Positions 31,881 through 40,388 of a stretch of 64,000 bases of DNA are shown here, one piece after another (within the stretch, counting starts at the first letter, position 1; the number at the start of each line of letters is the position of its first letter). The position numbers were made by a program, and so were the translations under genes. Where the stretch lies: contig SHZJ01000001.1 in the NCBI GenBank assembly GCA_009692365.1, positions 62,001 to 126,000 on the forward strand. The letters are read 5' to 3'. The notes beneath the pieces were generated by a model. It worked only from the letters and a program-made list of their open reading frames with translations. It had not been told where the DNA came from and searched no databases. The DNA comes from Gammaproteobacteria bacterium (lineage in GTDB: Bacteria > Pseudomonadota > Gammaproteobacteria > Ga0077536).

Positions 31881-33935
31881 GTGAGTGTTAACGCAAGCAG
31901 TGCGTGGGCCAAATTGCACCGCCTTAACCCCACCCATTCCATCCGGGGACGCCTGCTGGTCTGGTTTATCAGCGTTGCGCTGCTGAGCTCCGGCGGGCTG
32001 GTGTGGCTGCTTTATGAGGCCTCTAGCCGTGCCCTCCAGCAGACTTACCGGGCGCAATTGATGGCGGTGGGTTTGCGCAAGTCGATGGCCCTCGAAAACT
32101 ACGCCAGCGAGGCGTTGCGCAACGTCAGCGCGCTTGGCCACGCGGCGAGCACCGTTGCGGCGGTGCGCGAACTCGCGGCGTTTGGCGCCCAGGCAGGCGC
32201 CACGTCGCCGGCCTACCAGGCCGCCGTCGCTCGTCATCGCGAGCCGCTATCCTTCCTTTCTGGCCTGTACAACTACCCGGAAATCGCACTCCTTGCGCCC
32301 ACCGGGGAGGTGCTGCTGGCGCTGAACGCGAGCAGTGCTGGGCTAGAACAGAGGTCTAACATCAACAGCGGCGTGCTGGCGAACAGCGAGTTGGCGGGGG
32401 TTTTTGGCCGGGTAAGCCTGCTGCTGCAAGCCGAGCTCTCGAACTTCACGCTCGAGGCGACGACCCAGGAACCCAAAGCATTCGCCGCCGCCCCGGTGAT
32501 GGACGCCGGCGCCGTGGTGGGGGTCGTGATCGTCGAAATCAACAAGGCGGAAATCTACGATATCGTGACGGAGCACTCGGGGCTGGGGAGCACGGGCGAG
32601 ACGATGGTCGCGCAGCGCATTGGCGATGAGGCGGTGGTCATGGCGCCCCTGCGCTATGACCCCAAGGCCGCGTTTACGCGACGCGTCGGGATGGCTGAGC
32701 ACGGTTCGGCGCTCCCCAAATCTGTTTCTGGTCAGTCTGGTTATGGCTCGGCGGTCGACTACCGGGGAGTGCCGGTGCTCGCCGTGTGGAGTTACATTCC
32801 GGCGTTGCGCTGGGGCTTGGTGGTCAAGCAGGACACCGCTGAGGCGCTGCAGCTGATCACCAAGCAGCGCAATCTGGCCCTCTGGTCGCTCGCGGGGCTG
32901 TTAGTGCCGCTGGTCTTGGCGGCGATGATTGCCGCGCGCTCGATTGCCCGTCCCGTGGTGTTTGTGGCCAAAACGGCGGGCGAGGTCGCGTTGGGCGACC
33001 TGACGGCGCGCTTTGATGTCAGCGGGTCCGATGAGACCGGCGCGCTGTTGCGCGCGATGCGCATGATGATCGACAACCTACGCCTGTTGCTCAAACAAGT
33101 GCAGGAGGCCAGCCGGCAACTCAGCGGCACGGCGGCGCGGATCGCCTCGACCGCGCGGGACCAGGAAGCCACGGTGATGGAGTTCAGCGGTTCGGCGAGC
33201 GAAGTCGCGGCGGCTTCGCGGCAAATATGGACCACCGGGCAGGAGCTTTTGAGCACCATGGAGCAGGTGGCCATCGCGATCGCCCAGACCTCTCAGCTCG
33301 CGGACAAGGGTTACCGAAGCCTGCAGGGGATGGACGACACCATGCACCATCTCGCGGCGGCGACCGACTCGATGGCTCAGCGTTTGGCGGTTATTTCCGG
33401 CCGGGCGGGGAGCATCGGTGGGGTGGTCTTAACGATGACTGAGATCGCCGATCAAACCAATCTGCTGTCGTTGAATGCCGCGATTGAAGCCGAGAAAGCC
33501 GGTGAATTTGGTCGCGGTTTCGCCGTGGTGGCCCGCGAAATCCGGCGGCTTGCGGATCAAACCGCGGTCGGCACGCTAGACATCCAACAAACCGTTCTCG
33601 ACATGCAGACGTCCATTCAGCAGGGCGATACTGAAATGGCAAACTTCCGCCTCGAGGTCACGCGTGGGGTGGCGGCGAGCGCCGACACCGGCCAGCAGTT
33701 GCGGCAGATTATCAACGCGGTGCAAACCATCACGCCGCAGTTTGCCGCGGTCAGTGAGGGCATGCAGGCCCAATCGCAGGGGGCGCGGCAGATCAGCGAC
33801 GCCATGGTGCAATTGAACGGGGTGGCAGAATCTACCGCGAGTTCAATTCAGGAATTTCTGCTCGCTACGGATGATCTCTTCAAGGCGTCGCGGGCGTTGT
33901 CGGGGGCGTTACAACGCTTCAAAACTGAGGCCTAA
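31881..33935 (+). CDS. WspA-like methyl-accepting chemotaxis protein
   Basis: 684-residue receptor: N-terminal membrane segment (LLVWFISVALLSSGGLVWLLY), a periplasmic Cache-like domain (residues about 45-325), a second membrane segment (LALWSLAGLLVPLVLAAMIAA), HAMP, and a long cytoplasmic signalling domain. The hairpin tip (residues about 518-560) reads NLLSLNAAIEAEKAGEFGRGF...REIRRLADQT, closer to WspA of Pseudomonas than to flagellar receptors, so it likely belongs to an alternative-cellular-function array. GTG start immediately after the binding-protein stop, so co-translation is likely. Confidence 0.92.
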   Translation: MSVNASSAWAKLHRLNPTHSIRGRLLVWFISVALLSSGGLVWLLYEASSRALQQTYRAQLMAVGLRKSMALENYASEALRNVSALGHAASTVAAVRELAAFGAQAGATSPAYQAAVARHREPLSFLSGLYNYPEIALLAPTGEVLLALNASSAGLEQRSNINSGVLANSELAGVFGRVSLLLQAELSNFTLEATTQEPKAFAAAPVMDAGAVVGVVIVEINKAEIYDIVTEHSGLGSTGETMVAQRIGDEAVVMAPLRYDPKAAFTRRVGMAEHGSALPKSVSGQSGYGSAVDYRGVPVLAVWSYIPALRWGLVVKQDTAEALQLITKQRNLALWSLAGLLVPLVLAAMIAARSIARPVVFVAKTAGEVALGDLTARFDVSGSDETGALLRAMRMMIDNLRLLLKQVQEASRQLSGTAARIASTARDQEATVMEFSGSASEVAAASRQIWTTGQELLSTMEQVAIAIAQTSQLADKGYRSLQGMDDTMHHLAAATDSMAQRLAVISGRAGSIGGVVLTMTEIADQTNLLSLNAAIEAEKAGEFGRGFAVVAREIRRLADQTAVGTLDIQQTVLDMQTSIQQGDTEMANFRLEVTRGVAASADTGQQLRQIINAVQTITPQFAAVSEGMQAQSQGARQISDAMVQLNGVAESTASSIQEFLLATDDLFKASRALSGALQRFKTEA

Positions 33936-33937
33936 CC

Positions 33938-33963
33938 TGACCAGCGCGGCAGCGCGGTGGTCA
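33938..33963 (+). terminator. hairpin after the chemoreceptor gene
   Basis: TGACCA-G-CGCG, loop GCAG, CGCG-G-TGGTCA: a 10-bp stem with one G/G mismatch, 2 bp after the stop codon. It has no T-run, so it is an RNA-stabilising or Rho-assisted end rather than a classical intrinsic terminator. Confidence 0.4.
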
Positions 33964-34599
33964 GCAACGCCAACCCCGCCCGCCGGTGACCGTGCTAGCT
34001 TTTTTCGCCCGTAGGCCAGCAGCGGGACAGGCGCAGCGGGCGAGCCCCTGGGCGCGTGGGTTGCGACGGCGGGCGCTACGGCTAAGCGGGCGTACGAGCG
34101 CCCGGTCGTGGCCCCCCAGCGTCCGGCACGGCGCCGCGCCGCGCCCGCCAGCGCAGCCGGCGTTAAACGGTGCGCTTAGCCGGCGGCAAACCGGTCGGCA
34201 AGTGAGTTGCCAGAGGTGCTACCGGCGCGGCCCGCCCGCCCGGTTCGGCCGGTTTGGCACAGGTCGCCGAGGTCGCCGCACCACCCTGAGCCCCAACCGT
34301 GCCTCGGCGCTGCGACAACAGGTGCCGGCGGGGCCTTTGTGCGGTATTTTTATCCCTGTGCGGGCGCGTTCGACCAGCCCCGCGGCGGCGGCCACACGAC
34401 CACATTTGGGGGGTCCATATTTTGTGGGTTAGTCACATCACACAGGCCGCGGGCTGGGCTGCCGCCGCAGCCGAGCGTTGCCCGTTTTGCCGGCGGGCCG
34501 GTGCAGCCAGCCGCGCGGCAGGCGGCGCCGGGGCGTGGGTCGCGGACCGCGGCGAGTCGCAACGCGGCGGCCCGGCTGGCGCCTAGCGTCGCGTCGCCC
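33964..34599. other. 636-bp spacer before cheR, no supported gene
   Basis: Very GC-rich, with several open frames that are low-complexity Arg/Pro/Ala/Gly and match nothing I recognise. The cheR frame itself is open back to 34207 but the 131 extra codons have no domain character. An AT-richer island (TCCATATTTTGTGG, near 34412-34425) is the most promoter-like stretch, but I cannot define boxes. Confidence 0.5.
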
Positions 34600-35814
34600 A
34601 TGAAACACCTCGTGGCGCGGGTCCGCAGTTTTTGTGATGCCGCGGGCTTTGATCCGACGGTCGTGCTCGTGAGTCATCTGGAGGCCGCGGTGCGTCGTCG
34701 CTTGCGTCGCACGGGGCTTGCGCTCGCTGATTATCGTCAACAGGTGGAGCTCCACGACGCCGAGCGCGTGGAGCTCCTTGAAGAACTCTTGGTGCGCGAG
34801 AGTTGGTTCTTTCGCGACAGCGCGCCTTTCAAGCTGCTGGGCGAACTCGCGCAGACGCGCTGGCTAGGCCGTGGCAGCGCGCTGCGGGTGCTCAGCGCGC
34901 CCTGCGCGGGGGGCGAGGAGCCCTACTCGATCGCCATGGCCCTGCTGGCGGGCGGATTGCCGCTGGCCGCGCTGCATTTGGACGGTTTTGATCTCAGTCA
35001 GCGGGCGCTGGCGCAGGCCGCAGTGGCAGAGTATTCGGCGCAGGCGGTTCGTTTAATTCCCCCGCCGCTGATGTCCAACTGGCTGGAGGCGAGCTCCGCA
35101 GGCCGCTACAGGGTCCATCCTGCCCTGCGCGAGGCGGTGAATTTCCGCTGTGGCAATCTGCTGGAACTCTCGACGCAGCTAGGCCCGGAAAAATACGATG
35201 TTATTTTTAGCCGCAATGCGCTCATTTATTTTGATGCGCGGGCGCGCACGGGGGTGCTCGATCATCTGGAGGCTTTATTGCAGCCCGCGGGTCTGCTGTT
35301 CGTGGGGCACGCCGAGACGAGCCTGCTGCGCGGGCGCGCTTTTACGCCGTGCGTTCATCCCGGTGCCTTTGCTTTCCAACACACGCCGAGCGGCACCCCG
35401 GTGCGCGACACCCTGCCACCACCACGCATGGCGCAGCCCCGCCCGTCCCGGCGCGCCGGCCATAGCGCGATCACGCCGCCGCCAGCCCAGCCGCTGGCGA
35501 GCGCGTCGGTGCAACTCGCACAAGCCCGCGAGCTGGCCGACCGTGGTGTCTACGCCGCCGCGGCCGAGCTGCTGAGCAGTCTGCTCACGCAGCGGCCAGA
35601 TCTGGTCGAGGCGCAGCATTTAATGGGTCTGGTGCGCAGCGCGCAGGGCAACGTCCTCGAAGCTCGCCGCTGCTTCGAGCGTGCGCTGTATCTAGATCCT
35701 CGTCATCGACCCAGCCTAGAGCACCTCGCGCTGCTGCTCGCAGCGCAGGGCGAGGACGCGGCAAAAGTGCGCCTACTCCAACGCCGTGCCGAGCGCAGCG
35801 CGTGGCCGTCGTGA
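34600..35814 (+). CDS. CheR methyltransferase with C-terminal TPR domain (WspC-like)
   Basis: 404 residues. The N-terminal CheR domain has RESWFFRDSAPFKLL, the SAM motif LRVLSAPCAGGEEPYSIAMAL and the C-terminal NALIYFDARARTGVLDHLEALLQPAGLLFVGHAE. A Pro-rich linker (residues about 265-300) leads to TPR-like helices (ADRGVYAAAAELLSSLLTQRPDLVEAQHLMGLV; ARRCFERALYLDPRHRPSLEHLALLL). This CheR-TPR architecture is that of WspC, which methylates WspA. It would methylate glutamates of the adjacent receptor. Start at MKHLVARVRSF by homology; no strong ribosome site. Confidence 0.92.
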   Translation: MKHLVARVRSFCDAAGFDPTVVLVSHLEAAVRRRLRRTGLALADYRQQVELHDAERVELLEELLVRESWFFRDSAPFKLLGELAQTRWLGRGSALRVLSAPCAGGEEPYSIAMALLAGGLPLAALHLDGFDLSQRALAQAAVAEYSAQAVRLIPPPLMSNWLEASSAGRYRVHPALREAVNFRCGNLLELSTQLGPEKYDVIFSRNALIYFDARARTGVLDHLEALLQPAGLLFVGHAETSLLRGRAFTPCVHPGAFAFQHTPSGTPVRDTLPPPRMAQPRPSRRAGHSAITPPPAQPLASASVQLAQARELADRGVYAAAAELLSSLLTQRPDLVEAQHLMGLVRSAQGNVLEARRCFERALYLDPRHRPSLEHLALLLAAQGEDAAKVRLLQRRAERSAWPS

Positions 35815-36133
35815 GGGTGCGCCGCACCCCAGGTCCGCGAACCGGGGGGCACCAGCCGCCGGGTGGTCGGGCGCAGTCAGGCGGTGCCGGCGGTGTGCTA
35901 GCCCCCAATGACCAAAATCTCCCACCGTGTGGACCCGCCGCAGGCCGCGAATACCCGTGCGCATGGGCGGCTGTCGGCGCCCGGTTAGCGCTGCGGTCTG
36001 GGCCCGCCGCGCAAGGGGCTGAGAGCGCCGCGTGGGGGCGCAGGGGCGCCGCCCGCCCCGGGAAAGACTGGCCGCCTGGGCGCGCTCGCGGGCGTCGAGC
36101 GCCCGCGGCCCCGCCCCAGCTCAGGGGGGCCGC
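35815..36133. other. 319-bp spacer between cheR and cheB, no supported gene
   Basis: GC-rich sequence with accidental open frames only; the cheB frame is open back to 36032 but the added 34 residues are Arg/Pro/Ala-rich and unrelated to response regulators. A run of G (GGGGGG, 36124-36129) a few bases before the GTG start could act as the cheB ribosome site. Confidence 0.5.
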
Positions 36134-37186
36134 GTGGCGCTCAAGATAGGCATCGTTAACGATATGAAGCTCGCCTCCAAGGTGCTGCGGGAGATCGTGT
36201 CCGCCGATCCCGAACTGGCGGTGTGCTGGATGGCGAGCGATGGTGTCGAGGCGATTGCGAAGTGTGCGCAGGAGTTGCCCGACATCGTGCTGATGGACCT
36301 CGCGATGCCCAACCTCAACGGGGTGGACGCCACGCGCCAGATCATGGCGAAAACGCCCTGCCCAATTCTCATCGTGACGTCGACGGTCGATGGGCATATG
36401 GGTATGGTCTTCGATGCGATGGGCGCGGGGGCCGTCGATGTCACCACGACGCCGGTCGTGGGCGACCAGCGCGGTCTGGACAGCGGGCTAGTGCTGCGCC
36501 GAAAAATACTCGCTTTGCATCAGCTCCATCGCGCGGCCCAACGGGTGGCCCGTCAAGACCTCCACCGGGCAACGCAGACGCCCAAGAGGCTCATCTCTGG
36601 GGTCTGCGACCTGCCCCCGCTGCTGGCGATCGGTGCTTCCACCGGCGGTCCCGCCGCACTCGCAGTGCTACTGGAGCACCTGCCGCCGCAGTTCCCGGCC
36701 GCCATACTCATCGTGCAGCACATTGACAGTGCTTTTGCCGAGGGACTGGTGAGTTGGCTCGATAGTCGCACGGCGCTGGCGGTTGCGCTGGCACGGCGCG
36801 GTGAGGTCGTGCGCGCGGGGAGGGTGCTGGTGTGCGACTCCACCGAACATCTTGTCCTTGAGGCGGGCGGGGTGGTGAACTACGTTGCCGAACCGCGGGC
36901 GGCGCTGCATTGCCCCTCGATTAATCGCTTCTTCAACAGTGTCGCGGTCCACGCGCCACCCGGTAGTCAGGGCGTATTGTTGACCGGGATGGGTCGCGAC
37001 GGCGCCGAAGGTCTGCTGGCGATGCGGCAGGCGGGCTTCTTTACCATCGCGCAAGACCAGAAAAGTTCGGTAGTCTACGGGATGCCCAAAGTGGCGGCCG
37101 AACTACTAGCCGCGAGCCGCGTCGCCTCGCTGGCGGACATCGCGCTGCATTTCAAGTTAGCTTTCAAGGAATCTGATGCATCATGA
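36134..37186 (+). CDS. chemoreceptor methylesterase CheB (WspF-like)
   Basis: 350 residues: a receiver domain (phosphoacceptor Asp55 in VLMDLAMPNLNG) followed by a CheB methylesterase domain with the Ser in GASTGGPAAL, His in IVQHID and Asp in TGMGRDGAEG. The N-terminal KIGIVNDM replaces the usual acidic-pair segment with V-N-D and resembles WspF. It would demethylate the WspA-like receptor and reset signalling. GTG start; the stop overlaps the next gene by ATGA. Confidence 0.92.
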   Translation: MALKIGIVNDMKLASKVLREIVSADPELAVCWMASDGVEAIAKCAQELPDIVLMDLAMPNLNGVDATRQIMAKTPCPILIVTSTVDGHMGMVFDAMGAGAVDVTTTPVVGDQRGLDSGLVLRRKILALHQLHRAAQRVARQDLHRATQTPKRLISGVCDLPPLLAIGASTGGPAALAVLLEHLPPQFPAAILIVQHIDSAFAEGLVSWLDSRTALAVALARRGEVVRAGRVLVCDSTEHLVLEAGGVVNYVAEPRAALHCPSINRFFNSVAVHAPPGSQGVLLTGMGRDGAEGLLAMRQAGFFTIAQDQKSSVVYGMPKVAAELLAASRVASLADIALHFKLAFKESDAS

Positions 37187-38367
37187 GTGCCACCTCGCCA
37201 TCCCCCTCCGGTTACGCCATCCGCGTTTTGCTCATCGACGACCAGCGCATGGTCGGTGAGGCCGTGCGCCGGATGGTGGTGGGTGAGCCGAATCTCGTTT
37301 TTGAGTACTGCCAGAATCCTGCGGACGCCGTGGCCGTGGCCGAGCGCTTCCAACCCACGGTGATCCTGCAAGACTTAGTCATGCCCGGCATCGACGGCCT
37401 GACGCTGGTCGAGCATTACCGCGCGAACCCGCTAACCCGCGAGGTGCCGACGATCGTTTTGTCGAGCCAAGAAGACGCGGCGGTGAAGGCCGACGCCTTT
37501 GCCCGTGGGGCTAACGATTATTTGGTCAAATTGCCGGACCGCATCGAACTGCTGGCCCGCATCCGCCACCATTCGCGGGGTTACATCCATCTTCTGGAGC
37601 GCAATCAGGCGTTTGATGCACTGGCCGCCAGCCAACAACTGCTCGCCGCCGAACTGGCCGAGGCGGCAGAGTACGTTCGCTCGCAGCTACCCGCGCCGCT
37701 CGCGGGGCCAATCGCAGTGCGCTGGGATTTCGCCTCTTGTTCTTCGGTGGGCGGCGATGCTTTTGGCTATCACTGGATCGACGAAGACCACTTCGCGATT
37801 TACCTGTTGGACGTGTGCGGACACGGCGTCGGGGCCGCGCTGCTGTCGGTGTCGGTGATGAACACCATTTCCAGCGGTTCGCTAGGCAATACCGACTTTC
37901 GGGAGCCCGGCAAAGTGTTAACGCGGCTCAACCAGTTGTTCACGATGGAGCGCCACAACAATATGTATTTCACCATCTGGTATGGCGTCTACGAACGCAC
38001 CAGCCAACGCTTGCGCTACTGCACGGCGGGGCATCCTGCAGCGCTGCTGTTTGGGCCCGGCGGCGGTGCCGAACCGGCGCGGCTGGGGATCCCAGCCTTA
38101 CCCATCGGCACCTTGGAGGATATTGAGTTTCCCGTGGGCGAAGCCACGATTGAACTCGGTAGCCGCCTCTACGTCTACAGCGATGGGGTGTACGAGGTGG
38201 TACTGACGAACGGTTCGGAGATGATGCTGGATGACTTCATCCCCTTAGTGGCGACCCAGCCACCGGCCGTGCCGGGGCTGGCGAGCGTGCGCGCCGCGGT
38301 GGCTGAGATGCAGGGTCGGGACCGATTCGACGACGATTTTTCGCTGGTCGAATTAGCCTTTAACTAG
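37183..38367 (+). CDS. response regulator fused to PP2C-type Ser/Thr phosphatase (HsbR/RsbU-like)
   Basis: 394 residues: receiver domain (IDDQRMVGEAV; phosphoacceptor Asp in VILQDLVMPGIDG; Lys in YLVKLPD), a coiled linker (residues about 130-165), then a PPM/SpoIIE phosphatase domain with metal-binding GGDAFGYH, LDVCGHGVGAALLSV and DDDFSLVEL. Such proteins dephosphorylate STAS anti-sigma antagonists when the receiver is phosphorylated, as RsbU- and HsbR-type proteins do. Here the likely substrate is the STAS protein encoded convergently 35 bp away. I see no HATPase kinase domain at the C-terminus, unlike HsbR itself. Translationally coupled to cheB. Confidence 0.92.
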   Translation: MSATSPSPSGYAIRVLLIDDQRMVGEAVRRMVVGEPNLVFEYCQNPADAVAVAERFQPTVILQDLVMPGIDGLTLVEHYRANPLTREVPTIVLSSQEDAAVKADAFARGANDYLVKLPDRIELLARIRHHSRGYIHLLERNQAFDALAASQQLLAAELAEAAEYVRSQLPAPLAGPIAVRWDFASCSSVGGDAFGYHWIDEDHFAIYLLDVCGHGVGAALLSVSVMNTISSGSLGNTDFREPGKVLTRLNQLFTMERHNNMYFTIWYGVYERTSQRLRYCTAGHPAALLFGPGGGAEPARLGIPALPIGTLEDIEFPVGEATIELGSRLYVYSDGVYEVVLTNGSEMMLDDFIPLVATQPPAVPGLASVRAAVAEMQGRDRFDDDFSLVELAFN

Positions 38368-38392
38368 CCCGGGATGGACTCCGGCCCCGGGC
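38367..38392. terminator. inverted repeat between the convergent phosphatase and STAS genes
   Basis: GCCCGGG, a 12-nt loop and CCCGGGC form a perfect 7-bp stem in the 35-bp convergent gap. Its position suits a bidirectional transcript end, but there is no T-run on either strand. Confidence 0.4.
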
Positions 38393-38402
38393 CGGTGCCC
38401 GC

Positions 38403-38765
38403 CTAGCCTATTTTGGCCAGGGCGGCTTGGCGGTTCGGATATTCCTCGATCAGCCGGCTGAAGCCGCTGATGGCAAAGACTTCCCGCACCGACGTCGTCA
38501 GGGAGCAAGCCACGAGCGTCGTGCCGGCCGATTTTGCCGCGCGCGCGCCGACGAGGAAAGAACGCAGCCCCGCGCTCGATACGTAGGATAGGCCGGTACA
38601 GTCGATGACCACGCCGCGGGGTTTGTCGCTGCCGCCGATCGTGGCCTCGAGCTGGCGCTGAAACTCAGCTGCCGAGCCGAAATCCAGACGGCCCTCTGGC
38701 GCCACTACGACGACGCCGTTCACAGATTCTTGAGTGGCTTTAAAGCCAGATGCCGGTTGATTCAT
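38403..38765 (-). CDS. STAS-domain anti-sigma factor antagonist
   Basis: 120-residue single STAS domain. The conserved loop VIDCTGLSYVSSAGLRSFL contains Ser63/Ser64 at the position phosphorylated in SpoIIAA-like antagonists. The dephosphorylated form normally binds a HATPase anti-sigma/kinase partner; no such kinase is encoded in this window. Expected partner of the receiver-PP2C protein encoded opposite. Lies 21 bp downstream of the GPP34 gene on the same strand, so the two are probably co-transcribed. Confidence 0.9.
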   Translation of the reverse strand: MNQPASGFKATQESVNGVVVVAPEGRLDFGSAAEFQRQLEATIGGSDKPRGVVIDCTGLSYVSSAGLRSFLVGARAAKSAGTTLVACSLTTSVREVFAISGFSRLIEEYPNRQAALAKIG

Positions 38766-38786
38766 GGATGTTCTCGCTCATGGGGG

Positions 38787-39437
38787 TCAAAACATGGGAA
38801 GCATGACGGCACGCGCGCGCGCCGCTTGGTCTTCACGGATGGCTGCTTCGGCGCCGCGCACGATAAGATCGATCCCGCCAACCTCGCCAAGGCGGCCCTC
38901 CAGCCGCTGGATTTCTGCTGCGGATAGAAAGCCTTCGAGTAAGCCGCCGGCGCCCGCGAGTCCCACGAGCACCGTGTCGTGGGGGGTCGGTATGTCTTCT
39001 CCCAGGAGCGCGGCTAAGATTCTTAGCTTGGCTTCTTTCTGCTCTTTGCCGTCGATCACCGGGTAACGCCGCTCTTTCATGACCCACAGGAACCGGGTGT
39101 CGCGCTGCGCCAGAATGCCTCGGTCGAGTAGGGACTTCAGTGCCAACTGCACGAGTTGGGGCACCTGGGTGGCAAGCTTGAGCACCCATTGCTCGACGCT
39201 GAGTTCCGGCTGCCCCGTCAGTTCGCTGAGCACCAAATCCAGCATCGCATCGCCGGTTAGTTCGGTGCCGAGCACGTGGACGGCGTCTAGGTCGGCGTCG
39301 AGGCGACCTCGGAAATTGAGGTCTACCAGACAGGCCGCAACGAGCGCCATGCCGAAGCCGGTCTGGCCGGCGGTGTAGGCGATGGCGCCATCGTCTTCGA
39401 TCGCTAACAGCGCTAATTCTTCGGTAAGACTAAGCAT
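38787..39437 (-). CDS. GPP34 (Golgi phosphoprotein 3) family protein
   Basis: 216 residues, mostly alpha-helical. It begins LSLTEELALLAIEDDGAI and keeps the GPP34 pattern: a hydrophobic helix rich in Ala/Leu, then LKSLLDRGILAQRDTRFLWVMKERRYPVIDGKE-type hairpin region (key residues W, R, R, YPV), EAKLRILAALLGEDIPTPHDTVLVGL and GLLEGFL. Eukaryotic GOLPH3 binds PI4P through this fold; bacterial members have no well-defined function. Start set by homology and by the AGGA ribosome site 9 bases upstream. It is the first gene of a GPP34-STAS pair facing the chemosensory genes. Family call is from pattern recognition without a profile search. Confidence 0.72.
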   Translation of the reverse strand: MLSLTEELALLAIEDDGAIAYTAGQTGFGMALVAACLVDLNFRGRLDADLDAVHVLGTELTGDAMLDLVLSELTGQPELSVEQWVLKLATQVPQLVQLALKSLLDRGILAQRDTRFLWVMKERRYPVIDGKEQKEAKLRILAALLGEDIPTPHDTVLVGLAGAGGLLEGFLSAAEIQRLEGRLGEVGGIDLIVRGAEAAIREDQAARARAVMLPMF

Positions 39438-39443
39438 TTTTCC

Positions 39444-39473
39444 ACTTCCTGCGGTTAGACTTCCTGCGGTTAG
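39444..39473 (-). repeat. duplicated ribosome-binding segment upstream of the GPP34 gene
   Basis: Two perfect adjacent 15-bp copies (on the minus strand CTAACCGCAGGAAGT). Each contains AGGAAG; the proximal copy is at correct distance from the ATG, the distal one is 15 bases farther. The rest of the spacer to 39689 shows no gene. Confidence 0.8.
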
Positions 39474-39689
39474 CACGGGGCGCGGCTGGTGGGATTGACC
39501 CGGCACGCGGCTGGCGGGGGAGCCAGCCTTCCGTGTGGCCCAGTGCATGGTGCCGGCACCCACGATCGCACGCTCGACACGCACCCGTCAACCAAAGCGG
39601 GGCTCATTGTGCCCGCAGTGGCAGGGTCGCGGCGCTCGGCGCGACCCACCGCGGTGCGGAACTTGTGCCGCGTGGCCACTGCGCGAGCC

Positions 39690-40277
39690 TTATTCGCGAA
39701 TGGTCACCAGCGTACCAATTTCTACATACCGACGCAGTTCGATGATCTGTTCATTGGTGAGGGCAATGCAGCCGCGGGTCCAATCGAAATGTCGTTGTAC
39801 TTTGAGTTTGTCGGCGGTTTCTTCGCCCAGACCGTGAATACCCACTGCGCCGCCCAAGTCGGTGTTTTGCGGCGGCGTTTCGCCGTGGCGGGCCGCCGCA
39901 ATAATCTGCTGAAATTCGGCTTGACCGATGAGATGGCTGCGCAGGCCATAGAAGCCATCTTTGACGTTTGGATAGTTCAGCCGCATGAACAACAGGAACG
40001 GACTGACCTCGTTGAACTCGGTGATGTGGTAGGTGCCCAATGGCGTTTTGTTGTCGCCACGGATGCGCTTATCGCCCAAGCCTCCGCGGCCCAACGCCAC
40101 CTGAAATTTGCGCACCACCCGGCCGTCTGCACGGATCACTAAGCTGCGTTCGGACTTGTCGATTTCCAGCGCGTAATCGACGTCCAATGCAGCCGTGCGT
40201 AGGTCGGTGGCGCTGACCAGCTGGCTAGCCAGACCCAGCGCCAGCGCACTCACCCAACGAATAAGTTTTTGATGCAT
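39690..40277 (-). CDS. L,D-transpeptidase (YkuD domain)
   Basis: 195 residues with a signal peptide (WVSALALGLASQLVSA) and a YkuD domain. The catalytic motif HGLG...HFDWTRGCIAL supplies His and Cys of the HxxG-(S/T)xGC active site. It acts in the periplasm on peptidoglycan stem peptides, making 3-3 cross-links or anchoring proteins; the exact role cannot be told. There is no LysM or peptidoglycan-binding domain. Divergent from the cytochrome b561 gene. Confidence 0.9.
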   Translation of the reverse strand: MHQKLIRWVSALALGLASQLVSATDLRTAALDVDYALEIDKSERSLVIRADGRVVRKFQVALGRGGLGDKRIRGDNKTPLGTYHITEFNEVSPFLLFMRLNYPNVKDGFYGLRSHLIGQAEFQQIIAAARHGETPPQNTDLGGAVGIHGLGEETADKLKVQRHFDWTRGCIALTNEQIIELRRYVEIGTLVTIRE

Positions 40278-40334
40278 GTCTTAAAAGGCGCTAACTTGAC
40301 GGGTGTGACACAAGAACGAGGCGTCGCAGTATAG

Positions 40335-40354
40335 CCTAGGGTTTTGGCCCTAGG
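40335..40354. promoter_or_regulatory. perfect inverted repeat in a divergent intergenic region
   Basis: CCTAGGG (40335-40341) and CCCTAGG (40348-40354) separated by TTTTGG, 34 bp before the cytochrome b561 start and 57 bp before the L,D-transpeptidase start. The location suits an operator for a dimeric regulator; a hairpin in RNA is the alternative. Confidence 0.4.
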
Positions 40355-40388
40355 TCCCACAAGACCGCGGTGTAGACTAGTGCGCTGT

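Noticed and set aside
33938-33963. Classical Rho-independent terminator
   Set aside because: A stem is present but no T-run follows; kept only as a low-confidence hairpin.
33986-34432. Open frame of 148 codons between the chemoreceptor and cheR
   Set aside because: Low-complexity Arg/Pro/Ala composition, no ribosome site and no recognisable domain; typical chance frame in GC-rich DNA.
34207-34599. Possible 131-residue N-terminal extension of CheR
   Set aside because: The extension has no domain character, and the CheR fold starts at MKHLVARVRSF at 34600.
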